Origin: Acidobacteriota bacterium
Lineage (GTDB): Bacteria > Acidobacteriota > Terriglobia > Terriglobales > Acidobacteriaceae
NCBI GenBank assembly: GCA_021813745.1
Contig: JAKAJO010000106.1
Span: 80,251 to 144,250 of the forward strand
Reading direction: 5' to 3'
DNA length: 64,000 nt
A program made the position numbers and the translations under genes. A model generated the notes under the pieces. That model saw only the letters and a program-made list of their open reading frames with translations. It was not told the origin of the DNA and did no database searches. How positions within the stretch are numbered: the first letter of the stretch is position 1; every line of letters begins with the position of its first letter. Positions 1 through 10,517 of the stretch are shown here, piece by piece.

Positions 1-1664
<1,664 letters not shown>

Positions 1665-2152
1665 GGCGACAGCTCCGCGATTCCAAATACCGGCAAAGTG
1701 CATGTGCAATCTGCCGCATGATCTTTGGCGCCCCACAGAGTGCAGGGGCTTGCGATCAATAGCCTTCTCTCACCCTGGAGCCACGCAACCTGAATGCAAC
1801 CTAAGAGACAATCTCCCGGGCCAGCTGAGCTGACCAAAAGGGGCGACTCGTCTCCGTGGGAAACACCAGGTGCGCAACAGCTGGCGGGAGGGCGGCCGCA
1901 GTATTCCGCTGGAATCCGCGCGGGATACTACTCTTCAAAGTGTAGTCCGGGTCGCTTTCCTGCGTCAATGCAATGGGTTGGGCCCACACGAGTTGAACCA
2001 CAACTGTGGCAGAACTTCCTCCGCAGCCGCGACCTTGCCCTTCCAAATCCTCGTCCTGAATGGAAAATCCTGCCCGAGCGAACAGAGACCCGGGTTGAGC
2101 AATCCATCCTGCATTCTCCCCCGATATACTGAAACGCAACGGTTGCGGGCAC
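1665..2152. other. Divergent intergenic region rpsA / HIT gene
   Basis: This 488-base stretch separates the minus-strand rpsA from the plus-strand HIT gene and must hold both promoters. A good -10 hexamer TATACT at 2125-2130 lies about 23 bases before the HIT start, but no convincing -35 was found at 16-18 bases from it. No coding frame here has a credible ribosome site or recognisable product, and no tRNA or repeat was seen. Confidence 0.4.
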
Positions 2153-2716
2153 ATGGACTTTCTCTGGACTCCCTGGCGCTATACCTACGTCACCACGGCG
2201 GATGAGGTCGCCCGCCCCGGCGTACCCGCCGCACTGGCCGCCTGGCCCGGCGACACAGGTTGCGTCTTCTGCAACCTCATCGCCGCCACCGACTACGCAA
2301 TTGCACACGGCATGGGGCAGGACGCGGCTGAAGCGGCCTCGGGGCTAGTTCTGCGCGGAAGTCATTGCTACATCTGCCTGAATGCGTATCCCTACACGTC
2401 GGGCCACGTCATGATCCTGCCCTACGCGCATCTGGACCGGCTGGCCCTGCTGCCGCGAGACGCAGCCCACGAGATGATGGATCTGGCGCAGCGTACCGAG
2501 CAGGTTTTGCAGCAACTCTACCGGCCGCAGGGGCTGAACATCGGAATGAACCTGGGCCGAGCAGCGGGAGCGGGCGTTGCCGGGCATCTGCACCTGCACG
2601 CGCTGCCACGCTGGGCGGGTGACACCAACTTCATGACGGCGATTGGTGAAACTCGCGTGTTGCCCGAAGATTTGCAGACGACTTGGAAGCGGCTGAAAGC
2701 GGCATTTGCTGGGTAA
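2153..2716 (+). CDS. HIT-family nucleotide phosphorylase/hydrolase
   Basis: 187-residue histidine-triad protein, likely acting on dinucleoside polyphosphates such as Ap4A or on AMP-linked substrates in the cytoplasm. The HIT signature HLHLHALPRW sits at residues 145-154, with the triad H145, H147 and H149; an upstream CVFCN (C37, C40) may bind zinc, as in the Ap4A phosphorylase-like branch of the family. N-terminal WTPWRY is also typical of that branch. It is convergent with rmuC, only 40 bases apart. The exact substrate cannot be told from sequence; HIT membership is clear. Confidence 0.9.
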   Translation: MDFLWTPWRYTYVTTADEVARPGVPAALAAWPGDTGCVFCNLIAATDYAIAHGMGQDAAEAASGLVLRGSHCYICLNAYPYTSGHVMILPYAHLDRLALLPRDAAHEMMDLAQRTEQVLQQLYRPQGLNIGMNLGRAAGAGVAGHLHLHALPRWAGDTNFMTAIGETRVLPEDLQTTWKRLKAAFAG

Positions 2717-2756
2717 TCCCGCAGCACCGTAGGAAACAGCGGGTTCAGTTGGGCTC

Positions 2757-4247
2757 TCACGTCGTGGAAGCGTCACCTTCCGCCTCCGCTGCCAGAGCCA
2801 GCGGTGACTCGTCTCCATCGGCGCGATCCAGCAGCGTCTTCGGCATCGACTTCGTCGTGCGGATGCCAAGCTGCTTCAGCATCTCCACCTGGCGAATCAG
2901 GTTGCCGCGTCCCTCGCCCAGTTTTTTCATGGCGTTGGTATAGCTTTGGTCGGTCCGGCGCAGGCTGTCCCCGATGGCCTCCATGTCGCTGACAAAGCCA
3001 ACAAACTTGTCGTAGAGCTCGGCGCCGCGATCCATCACTTCCTTCACGTTGCGGGCTTGCCGCTCCTGTTGCCACAGTACGTGCACAATCCGAATCACAT
3101 AGAGCAGTGTCGTCGGCCCCACCAGCAGAATGCCCTGTTTGTATGCATCGGCCCACAGATCGGGATCGTTTTGCAGCGCGAGCAGAAAGGCCGGCTCAAT
3201 CGGCACAAACATCACCACAAAGTCCGGCGCTTCCACGCCCGGCAGGCGATGATAGCCCGCCTTGGCAAGCCCCGCGATGTGTCCGCGCACGCTGGCCAAA
3301 TGCAGCTTGAGCGCGGCCTTCCGCGCGTCTTCGTCCGCTGCGCTCACGCAGTCCGTATACGCAGTGAGCGATACTTTCGAGTCGATGACCAGATTGCGTC
3401 CGCCGGGCAAAAAGACAATGATGTCGGTGCGCACGGACCGCGCACGTCCTCCATCCTCGCTTTCAACGCCCGTAAACGGCTGCTGGAAGCTATATTGCTC
3501 GCCCTCGCGCAGTCCGGCTTTGTCGAGAAGGTCGCGCAGAATGAATTCACCCCAGTCGCCCTGCGTCTTGGCCGAGCCGCGCAGGGCCGTCGTCAGATTG
3601 CGCGCCTCTGCGGTGAGTTGCTGATTCAGCCCGCTCAGCGCGCCAATCAGGGTTTCTAGCTTCGTCACGCCGTTGTTTGAATCGAGTTGTGCCTTCTCCA
3701 CCTTCTCGCGGAACTCCTTAATCTGTTCGCGCAGCGGGTTGAGCAGTGGTTGCAGCTCATTCTGGCTTGTCTCAGAGAAGCTCTTCGACTTTTGCTCGAG
3801 AATCTCTCCGGCCAGCGCCTGAAACTGATTGGCGAGGGCGGTCCTGGCCTCTTCGAGCAGCGCAAGTTTTTCAGCGAGACTCTTCCGCTCGTTGGCCAGG
3901 TCCGCCTCAAGCTGGCTGATGCGCGCGGTGTGTTTTCTGGTCGCTTCGTTCGCAGCCTGCAGTTCCACGATGGCCTTGTCGCGTTCTGCGGCCAGGCGGT
4001 CGATGGTGCTCTGCCGCTCGGTTGCCAGGGCCTGAAAACCCGCCCGAGCATTTGATTCGGCCTGCACCTGGGCAAGTTGGCTGCGCAGTTGCTCGTTGCC
4101 CGCCTGTGCCGTCGCAATGGACTGAGTTGCGTCGGCCGCCTTTTGCTCCAGCAGCGCCTTTTCCGTCGCGGCGGCTTGACCGCGCACCACAAACCCGAGC
4201 AAAAATCCCACAAGAAGAGCTACCGCAGCGATCCCGGCTTCCAGCAT
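2757..4247 (-). CDS. rmuC: DNA recombination protein RmuC family
   Basis: 496-residue membrane-anchored protein. Residues about 5-24 form one N-terminal transmembrane helix ([15 protein letters not shown]), residues about 25-200 a long Ala/Gln/Glu-rich coiled coil, and the remainder the RmuC nuclease-like domain with the family stretches [31 protein letters not shown] and [12 protein letters not shown]. RmuC limits DNA inversions at short inverted repeats in E. coli; the biochemical activity is not well defined. GAGGAACC precedes the ATG. It is a single gene convergent with the HIT gene. Confidence 0.94.
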   Translation of the reverse strand: MLEAGIAAVALLVGFLLGFVVRGQAAATEKALLEQKAADATQSIATAQAGNEQLRSQLAQVQAESNARAGFQALATERQSTIDRLAAERDKAIVELQAANEATRKHTARISQLEADLANERKSLAEKLALLEEARTALANQFQALAGEILEQKSKSFSETSQNELQPLLNPLREQIKEFREKVEKAQLDSNNGVTKLETLIGALSGLNQQLTAEARNLTTALRGSAKTQGDWGEFILRDLLDKAGLREGEQYSFQQPFTGVESEDGGRARSVRTDIIVFLPGGRNLVIDSKVSLTAYTDCVSAADEDARKAALKLHLASVRGHIAGLAKAGYHRLPGVEAPDFVVMFVPIEPAFLLALQNDPDLWADAYKQGILLVGPTTLLYVIRIVHVLWQQERQARNVKEVMDRGAELYDKFVGFVSDMEAIGDSLRRTDQSYTNAMKKLGEGRGNLIRQVEMLKQLGIRTTKSMPKTLLDRADGDESPLALAAEAEGDASTT

Positions 4248-4430
4248 TGGTCAAGGTTCCTCTTCGCCTAATGTACGCCTTCTGCCTGAAAACCGGGACG
4301 CAAAGCTGAAGACGCACCAAAGCCCGGCCGCCCACCCCTTAATATCCTGTCTTCTCGCGGCTTTACACACCCTCACCCGCCCGGTAGACTTGGAGTTTCG
4401 GGACCATGCGCAATTTTTCTGGCGCGGTGG

Positions 4431-4460
4431 TTGTCATTCCCCGCCGCATACGGGTATGGT
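4431..4460 (+). promoter_or_regulatory. Candidate sigma70-type promoter of acpP-fabF
   Basis: TTGTCA at 4431-4436 and TATGGT at 4455-4460 are separated by 18 bases. Transcription would start near 4467, about 65 bases before the acpP ATG. This is a sequence match only. Confidence 0.5.
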
Positions 4461-4533
4461 ATGTGGGCGGAATCAAAGGGATGGATGCCCGGAGACGATC
4501 CAAACGTTCCGAACAACACGAGGAGAAGCACGC

Positions 4534-4773
4534 ATGGCCGTAGATGAAAAAGTGAAACAGATTATCGTCGAGCAGCTGCAGGTGGATGAAGCTGAAGTGA
4601 CACCTGGCGCAAGCTTCCAGGAAGACCTGGGCGCTGATTCACTCGACGTGGTCGAGCTGGTGATGCAGTTTGAAGAGGCTTTCGACCTTGAGATTCCCGA
4701 TGAGGACGCGGAGAAGATCAAGACCGTCAAGGACGCAATCGATTACATCGAGAAGAACGCGAAAGGCAAGTAA
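4534..4773 (+). CDS. acpP: Acyl carrier protein
   Basis: 79-residue acidic carrier protein that shuttles growing acyl chains in type II fatty-acid synthesis. The phosphopantetheine site is Ser36 in GADSLDVV, followed by the helix [19 protein letters not shown] typical of ACP. The ATG at 4534 is preceded by AGGAGA at 4521-4526; earlier in-frame codons give an unrelated extension and are not used. It directly abuts fabF downstream, the usual acpP-fabF order. Confidence 0.98.
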   Translation: MAVDEKVKQIIVEQLQVDEAEVTPGASFQEDLGADSLDVVELVMQFEEAFDLEIPDEDAEKIKTVKDAIDYIEKNAKGK

Positions 4774-6024
4774 TTGGTGAATCGTCGAGTCGTCATCACC
4801 GGCCTTGGGCTGGTGTGCGGTGTGGGCAACACCGCTCCCGAGGTGTGGCGGCAGCTTCTGGCCGGGGCCAGCGGTATGGGACCCATCCAGGGCTTCGACA
4901 CAACGGGCTTCCCCGTGACGTTTGCCGCTGAAGTCAAGAACTTTGACCCGCTCAACTTTGTGGACAAGAAAGAAGCCCGCAAAATGGGCCGCTTCATCCA
5001 CTTCGCCTTTGCCGCCGCACAAGAAGCCATGGCGCAGGCAGGGCTGGAGATTACGCCGGAGATTGCGGACCGGACTGGCGTCTTTATTGGCTCCGGTATT
5101 GGCGGGTTTGAGATTATCGAGCGCGAGCATTCCAACCTGCTTCAGGGTGGGCCTCGCAAGATTTCGCCTTTCTTTATTCCGGCGGCGATCGTGAACATGG
5201 CGGCAGGGCAGCTCAGCATCCGTTACGGCGCCAAGGGCCCCATCTCCGCCACGGCCACGGCCTGCGCCACCAGCGCCAACTCCATCGGTGACTCAGTGCG
5301 CATGATTCTGCACGGCGACGCCGACGTGATGATTGCCGGTGGCTCGGAGGCTGCAGTCACGCCGCTTTCAGTTGGTGGATTCGCCTCAATGCGGGCGCTC
5401 TCTACGCGCAACGACGATCCCACCCACGCCAGCCGGCCCTTCGACAAAGACCGCGACGGCTTCGTGATTGGCGAAGGTGCGGGCATTCTGATCCTCGAAG
5501 AGCTGGAGTTTGCCAAGGCCCGCGGCGCCAAGATCCTGGCTGAGGTGATTGGCTACGGCATGAGCGCGGACGCTTACCACATGACTGGCATTGCACCGGA
5601 TGGCGCAGGAGCACAGCGCAGCATGCGGGCCGCCCTGAAGGACGCGGGGATCAAGCCGGAAGACGTCGGTTACATCAATGCGCACGCTACATCGACACCG
5701 GCCGGTGACGGCAATGAGTCCCGTGCCATTGAACTGGTCTTTGGCGAGCATGCGTTGAGCCACCGGCTCAAGGTCAGCGGAACCAAATCCATGACCGGAC
5801 ACCTGCTGGGTGGCGCCGGAGGACTTGAGGCGGGCATCACGGTGTTGGCGCTTCAGAACCAGATGCTGCCGCCGACATCCAATTTGAACGAGGCGGATCC
5901 GGAATGCCGGCTCGACTACGTGCCGAACAAGGCAATTCCGCACAGCTTTGATATTGCTTTGTCGAATTCATTCGGCTTTGGCGGCATCAACGCCACGCTC
6001 ATCATGCGGCGTTGGACGGAGTAG
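4774..6024 (+). CDS. fabF: Beta-ketoacyl-ACP synthase II
   Basis: Elongating condensing enzyme of type II fatty-acid synthesis, using acyl-ACP and malonyl-ACP. 416 residues, normal family length. The catalytic triad is visible: nucleophile Cys164 in TACATS, His304 in NAHATSTPAGD and His343 in MTGHLLGGAGG, with Lys338 in SGTKSM. The start is a TTG at 4774 immediately after the acpP stop, or the next codon, GTG at 4777; the protein MVNRRVVITG or MNRRVVITG fits the family either way. No separate ribosome site is obvious, so it may be translationally coupled to acpP. Confidence 0.97.
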   Translation: MVNRRVVITGLGLVCGVGNTAPEVWRQLLAGASGMGPIQGFDTTGFPVTFAAEVKNFDPLNFVDKKEARKMGRFIHFAFAAAQEAMAQAGLEITPEIADRTGVFIGSGIGGFEIIEREHSNLLQGGPRKISPFFIPAAIVNMAAGQLSIRYGAKGPISATATACATSANSIGDSVRMILHGDADVMIAGGSEAAVTPLSVGGFASMRALSTRNDDPTHASRPFDKDRDGFVIGEGAGILILEELEFAKARGAKILAEVIGYGMSADAYHMTGIAPDGAGAQRSMRAALKDAGIKPEDVGYINAHATSTPAGDGNESRAIELVFGEHALSHRLKVSGTKSMTGHLLGGAGGLEAGITVLALQNQMLPPTSNLNEADPECRLDYVPNKAIPHSFDIALSNSFGFGGINATLIMRRWTE

Positions 6025-6058
6025 CAAGAACGGTTCCGGATACCGCACAGTAGAGACA

Positions 6059-6096
6059 ACGGCGCTCCTCGTAACGAGAAGCGCCGTCCTTATTTT
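6059..6096 (+). terminator. Intrinsic terminator after fabF
   Basis: Stem ACGGCGCT (6059-6066) pairs with AGCGCCGT (6080-6087), continued by four inner pairs across a single mismatch, with a three-base loop, followed by a T-rich tail. It lies between convergent fabF and the Yip1-like gene. Confidence 0.85.
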
Positions 6097-6116
6097 CCGG
6101 ATTGAATCGGGCTGAG

Positions 6117-6878
6117 TTAGCCGAAGATTGCAGCCCAGCCTACGCCAAAGAGCACAATGATTGCCCACCAGCCGAAGACTGCAATGTAGCCTGAACTGCG
6201 CTTGACGCCGGCCACAATCGCCGTGCCCATTCCGAGCAGCACCAGCGTCCAGATCGTCGTGAAATCAAGTGCCGTTGCAAGTTTGTAAAGCGCGGGACTC
6301 GTGTCGGCCGGAGGCAGGAAAGCGCCCACGCTCGTCGGCGCAAAATTCGCAAGATTGAACGACTCCGGTGCAGCTCCCGCAAATAAGACAACTGCGCCAA
6401 GAAATGATTTGATGATGCCGGGCAAACCCGCATACATCCATACCGCAAAGACGGACCCATACGTAGCGCGGCCGCCGAATCCGAAGTTGATGGTGCCCCA
6501 CAGACCGAGCGAGCCCAGCGCGAGGACGGCCATGACGAACAGCGGACTGGCTGCAAAGCTGCCCTCCATTGAATACTGCATGATCCTGAGCGTTGTGGCG
6601 CGCTGCTCAGGCGAGACCTGATCGAGTTGCTCCCCGGTTTTCGGGGTCTGGTGCACCGTGTTTTCTGCCACCTGCTCCCAGCCCACCTTATAGGTGATGG
6701 CGGCAAAAAGAATGTAGGCAAACAAAGAAATCACAAGAAGCGGCATCCACCAGCTTCGGTGGCCGGACTTGATATCTTCGAATGTTCTGGAAGGCGCGGA
6801 AAAAATGCTCGTGATGCGCTGCCACTGCGTGAGGCCTGCGGCCTGATCTGCCGCTGGTTGCATCGCCGGATCACTCAT
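6117..6878 (-). CDS. Yip1-domain integral membrane protein
   Basis: 253 residues with about five transmembrane segments: WWMPLLVISLFAYILFAAIT, SPLFVMAVLALGSLGLWGTI, SVFAVWMYAGLPGIIKSFLG, TIWTLVLLGMGTAIVAG and YIAVFGWWAIIVLFGVGWAA. The N-terminal ITSIFSAPSRTFEDIKSG is the characteristic lead-in of bacterial Yip1-family (PF04893) proteins, whose role is unknown. GAAGGGTG lies just before the ATG. It is probably transcribed alone; the next minus-strand gene upstream starts far away with a 187-base gap. Confidence 0.8.
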   Translation of the reverse strand: MSDPAMQPAADQAAGLTQWQRITSIFSAPSRTFEDIKSGHRSWWMPLLVISLFAYILFAAITYKVGWEQVAENTVHQTPKTGEQLDQVSPEQRATTLRIMQYSMEGSFAASPLFVMAVLALGSLGLWGTINFGFGGRATYGSVFAVWMYAGLPGIIKSFLGAVVLFAGAAPESFNLANFAPTSVGAFLPPADTSPALYKLATALDFTTIWTLVLLGMGTAIVAGVKRSSGYIAVFGWWAIIVLFGVGWAAIFG

Positions 6879-7065
6879 ACAACACCCTTCTGCCGGAAGA
6901 GGGCCATACGCCCTGCGGCTGGTGGATTTCGACCTTCTGCCAGATGGAGAATGGTCATTGCGGCCGTCATTCAGATGGGAAGAGATTGGTGCGCAGACGA
7001 TTGTACTGCCGACGGGATGCGCTCGCAGATAAAAATACAGCAGGCGCCTGACGAATCGCTCCCGC

Positions 7066-8307
7066 CTACTCGCCTGCGGTATCTGCCACCTGCTGCGCGG
7101 TAACGCCCTCGACGGTAACCGGCGTCGGTGTCACTGTCTGGCGCGCTCTGCGAGTCCCATGCGTAGAGAGATAGCTCTTGTACACCGTGATGTGGAAGCA
7201 AGCCTGCTGGAACTCTTCCTCGACATCCAGCTTGCCTTCCTTCTGCAGGGCAAGCAACCGGCCCCGCATCCAGTAGATTTCCCGCTGCGTCAGGCCGCCC
7301 TTTGCAATGTCGATCGTCGCACCGGTCACGTGCGGACTCACGACATCTCCCTCTGCCGGCGCGGCATTTCCATTCACGCCCATCAGCCGCTTCTGGTAGT
7401 CGACGGTGCGCACGGCGGAGCTGACTTCCAGTGGGTGATGGAAGACAGCGTCATGAGCACGGGCCAGATCCGCTAAAAATCGCGCTGTCCAGGGACGACA
7501 GAAGCGATGATCGGACGGCAAGTCCTGATTGATCGCAAGCGCAGACGAAGTCGGCACCGGGACAAGCATGCCCCTGGCGATACGGTCGCGCAGATCCGCA
7601 TCATTCTCGATTCGCTCCAGATGGTCGGCATCTGTCCGTTCATTCTGGCGAATGAGGGAGGCAAGCGAACCATGCAACGGCGCGACGGGGATAATCCGCG
7701 TCGCGCGCAGCGAAACGACTGCAAGCGGAGATGGAACTTCGTTCGCAATGGGGGATGAGTTGGCGCCGGTGGGATCCGTTTCGGGCTCCAGTTCGCGCGT
7801 TCCCGCTTCTGCCATGTCATCACCACGCGCCGCTGGCGACGATGTTGCGCCGCTGGGGTCTCTCATGTCCGGAGCCGTGGCAGTTGAACGGGCGGTGCGA
7901 TCCAGGGAATCGGACGGGGGACGGAGGCGGGCTGACTGCTGCGGAGAAGCGGCCGGCTCGCTCTCTGCCCCCTTGACCGGAGGAACCAGATGGCTATGCG
8001 AGGACTTCACGTGGTGGATCGAAGCAGTCCGCTTGGGGCCTGAGTGAGAGACGCGCTTCGTGCGCCGGGAAGCACGCGTAGAATGGGCGCGGAGAGATTG
8101 CCCCGAATGCAAACGCGTGCGATGTGCACGACGATGCGCGGCCTGCGGGCGTGAGGCATGGTGCCTGACCGCAGCTGCACTCGCATGGTGCGCCTCGGAC
8201 TTGTGCCGCTGCGCTCCACTGGCATCGACAATGCTCAGCACAGCAAAAAGAAAAATAAGTATTGCGATCCGCGCCATCGAAAGGACGCGGAGAATCGAGA
8301 GCAACAT
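7066..8307 (-). CDS. Secreted DUF5715-like protein (M15/VanY-like fold)
   Basis: About 413 residues. The ATG at 8307 (AAGGAG 12 bases upstream) gives a hydrophobic signal segment ARIAILIFLFAVLSIVDASG; a longer frame back to 8457 would run into the divergent gene and is rejected. Residues about 30-110 are His/Arg/Ala/Ser-rich and basic, followed by a Ser/Pro/Asp linker. The C-terminal domain has LEVSSAVRTVDYQKRLMG, SPHVTGATIDIAKGG (around residue 325) and FHITVYK. The H...D...H arrangement resembles the zinc site of D-Ala-D-Ala peptidases (M15) and places it with DUF5715. A peptidoglycan role is inference. Confidence 0.75.
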   Translation of the reverse strand: MLLSILRVLSMARIAILIFLFAVLSIVDASGAQRHKSEAHHASAAAVRHHASRPQAAHRRAHRTRLHSGQSLRAHSTRASRRTKRVSHSGPKRTASIHHVKSSHSHLVPPVKGAESEPAASPQQSARLRPPSDSLDRTARSTATAPDMRDPSGATSSPAARGDDMAEAGTRELEPETDPTGANSSPIANEVPSPLAVVSLRATRIIPVAPLHGSLASLIRQNERTDADHLERIENDADLRDRIARGMLVPVPTSSALAINQDLPSDHRFCRPWTARFLADLARAHDAVFHHPLEVSSAVRTVDYQKRLMGVNGNAAPAEGDVVSPHVTGATIDIAKGGLTQREIYWMRGRLLALQKEGKLDVEEEFQQACFHITVYKSYLSTHGTRRARQTVTPTPVTVEGVTAQQVADTAGE

Positions 8308-8455
8308 CAGTGTAAGACGCTCCTTGTTCAGTTTCGAGTGCCTAAGGTGGTTCAGGGTTGTCTGATAACATGCGGCGTGGTTCGGTACGTTGCCCCTAAG
8401 TGATTGAAAAATTGCGTTGCGAACAAGTCCCTTTTCCCTACGGTCAGGAGTGTGC

Positions 8456-10435
8456 ATGAAGAGGAATCATTGGATTTGGGTAGGCGTGGCTTGTTTGCTC
8501 CTGGTGCAGGCTGCGCAGATGGCCTTTGTCGTTCACCGCGAGTCGTTGACTTTTGACGAAGGCAATCATATGTTTGCCGGTTACATGATGTGGCACACCG
8601 GCGACTACGGCCTCAACCCGGAGCACCCACCTCTGGTCAAGCTGCTGGCAGCGATCCCTGCGCTGGGGCGCAATCTATGGATTCCGCCACTTCAGGACAG
8701 GCCGTTCAAAGCGGAAGCCTATCTCGACGGCCGCGACTGGCTGGCGCGCAACGACGGCGCAAGCCAGCACCTTGTCTTTGAGATGCGCATGGCGGCGGGC
8801 TTGCTCGCTCTGGCTCTCGGCCTTGTCGTGTTCCTTGCCGCACGGGAGTGGTTCGGAGAGACCGCTGCGCTCATCGCGCTCGTCGTGCTTGTGTTCGAGC
8901 CGAACATTGCAGGACATTCCGCGCTGGTGACGACTGATGCCGGCGTGACGCTGTTCTTCCTCGCAAGCATCTATGCCTTCTACCGCTACGTGAAGAAGCC
9001 AGGCGCGGCACGCCTTGCGATTGCGGGCGTTGTTGCGGGACTTCTGCTCGCCACGAAGCACTCCGGGATTCTGTTCGCGCCGATGCTGGTCATGCTCATC
9101 CTCTGGGAAGTTCTGACATCGCAGAAGAGCGAGCGTGGACGGACGGCACTGCGCCTGTGCGGTGCGTTTGCAGCGATTGTGCTGATCGGTGTGGCTGTGC
9201 TGTGGGCCTTCTATGGATTTCGCTATGCGGCGCGGCCTCCCGGCCTGAAGTTTCCGACGATCGCCGAATACTCCGAGCCTCTCAGTCATTTTGATCAATC
9301 CGTAATGAACGGGTTTGCCCGGCTGCATCTGCTACCGGAGTCGTACCTGATCGGGCTGATTGATGTGAAGCGCATGGCGCAGTTCTATCCAACGTTCGTG
9401 CTGGGGCATCAGCTCGCGCATGGAGTGTGGTGGTACTTCCCGCTCGTCATCCTCATCAAGTCGACGCTGGGCATGCTGGCCTTGGTGCTGCTCTCCTTCT
9501 ACGCCATTGTGACTGGGCGGCTCCGCAAGCAGCGCGAGGTCGCTTTTCTCGTGATTCCATGGGTGGTCTACCTGGGAGTAGCGATGGCGGCGGGGATGAA
9601 CATCGGTGCGCGGCATATCCTGCCGCTCTATGCGATGGCTGCGATTCTTGTGGGGGGTGGCGTGGCCGCGCTTGCGGAGAAAAGCAGGCCATGGGCATGG
9701 GTCTGCGGCGGTCTGATCGTGGCGCACATCGTCTCTGCACTCATGGCATTTCCGAATTACATCCCCTATGCAAACGAAGCGTGGGGCGGGCCGAAGAACG
9801 TTCATAATCTGCTGAGCGATGCCAACGCGGACTGGGCGCAGCAACTCTACCAGGTCAAAGCATGGCAGGATCGACACCCCGGCGAAGAATGCTGGTTCGC
9901 GTATTTTGCGTGGCCCGAGATTGATCCTGCTACCTACGGCATCCAGTGCCATCACCTGCCCAATATCGATGCCTTCTGGCTGGGTGGCGCCGAGATCATT
10001 CCGCCCGTGATTGACGGCGCTGTCCTCATCAGCGCAGGCGACCTGAGCGGGTGCGAGTGGCCAAGCGAGCGAATGAATCCCTATCGGTCGTTCATGCGCA
10101 TGCAACCCGCCGAATCGATCGATGACGGTGTCTTCGTCTACCGGGGCACCTTCGAACTAAGTCAAGCCGCCGCGCAGAGCCGAGCATTCAACGCGATGCA
10201 GATGCTGTGGAAGGGCAACGCGAAGGACGCGCTGCCACTGGCGCAGCAGGCGGTAGCGATCGACCCGACGGACATCATGAGCCAGACTGCTCTGGGCGAT
10301 GCATCGGCGGCGCTCGGCATGAAGGACCAGGCGCGCCAGGCATGGACCGCAGCGCTGGCCGAAGCAAGCAAGCTGGAACCTGATGCGCAGGTCAGTTACG
10401 TGCCCGATCTCAAAGAGAAGCTCAGCAAGTTGTAG
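8456..10435 (+). CDS. GT39/ArnT-like membrane glycosyltransferase with C-terminal TPR
   Basis: 659-residue polytopic protein of the GT-C superfamily, likely transferring a sugar from a lipid-phosphate donor on the periplasmic side. The first loop carries the acidic motif FDEGNH (D34, E35) and the EHPPLVKLL motif (56-64), both typical of ArnT/PMT relatives; about ten membrane helices follow. A soluble C-terminal part ends in a TPR-like region (PLAQQAVAIDPTDIMSQTAL and onward). The ATG at 8456 has CAGGAG upstream and gives a clean first helix. Acceptor and donor are unknown. Divergent from the DUF5715-like gene. Confidence 0.82.
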   Translation: MKRNHWIWVGVACLLLVQAAQMAFVVHRESLTFDEGNHMFAGYMMWHTGDYGLNPEHPPLVKLLAAIPALGRNLWIPPLQDRPFKAEAYLDGRDWLARNDGASQHLVFEMRMAAGLLALALGLVVFLAAREWFGETAALIALVVLVFEPNIAGHSALVTTDAGVTLFFLASIYAFYRYVKKPGAARLAIAGVVAGLLLATKHSGILFAPMLVMLILWEVLTSQKSERGRTALRLCGAFAAIVLIGVAVLWAFYGFRYAARPPGLKFPTIAEYSEPLSHFDQSVMNGFARLHLLPESYLIGLIDVKRMAQFYPTFVLGHQLAHGVWWYFPLVILIKSTLGMLALVLLSFYAIVTGRLRKQREVAFLVIPWVVYLGVAMAAGMNIGARHILPLYAMAAILVGGGVAALAEKSRPWAWVCGGLIVAHIVSALMAFPNYIPYANEAWGGPKNVHNLLSDANADWAQQLYQVKAWQDRHPGEECWFAYFAWPEIDPATYGIQCHHLPNIDAFWLGGAEIIPPVIDGAVLISAGDLSGCEWPSERMNPYRSFMRMQPAESIDDGVFVYRGTFELSQAAAQSRAFNAMQMLWKGNAKDALPLAQQAVAIDPTDIMSQTALGDASAALGMKDQARQAWTAALAEASKLEPDAQVSYVPDLKEKLSKL

Positions 10436-10461
10436 TGCGCCGCGGGCGCTTCAAGGCAAGG

Positions 10462-10490
10462 AAAAGGGCGCCCGATTGGGACGCCCTTTA
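10462..10490. terminator. Bidirectional terminator between GT39-like gene and gyrA
   Basis: AAAGGGCG (10463-10470) pairs with CGCCCTTT (10482-10489), with two further inner pairs across one mismatch. An A run on one side and a T run on the other suit termination in both directions of these convergent genes. Confidence 0.85.
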
Positions 10491-10517
10491 TAGTTGAATT
10501 CGCAGAATTGACGCGGC

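Noticed and set aside
2717..2745. Terminator between HIT gene and rmuC
   Set aside because: Only a five- to seven-pair stem with a long loop and no T run; too weak to list.
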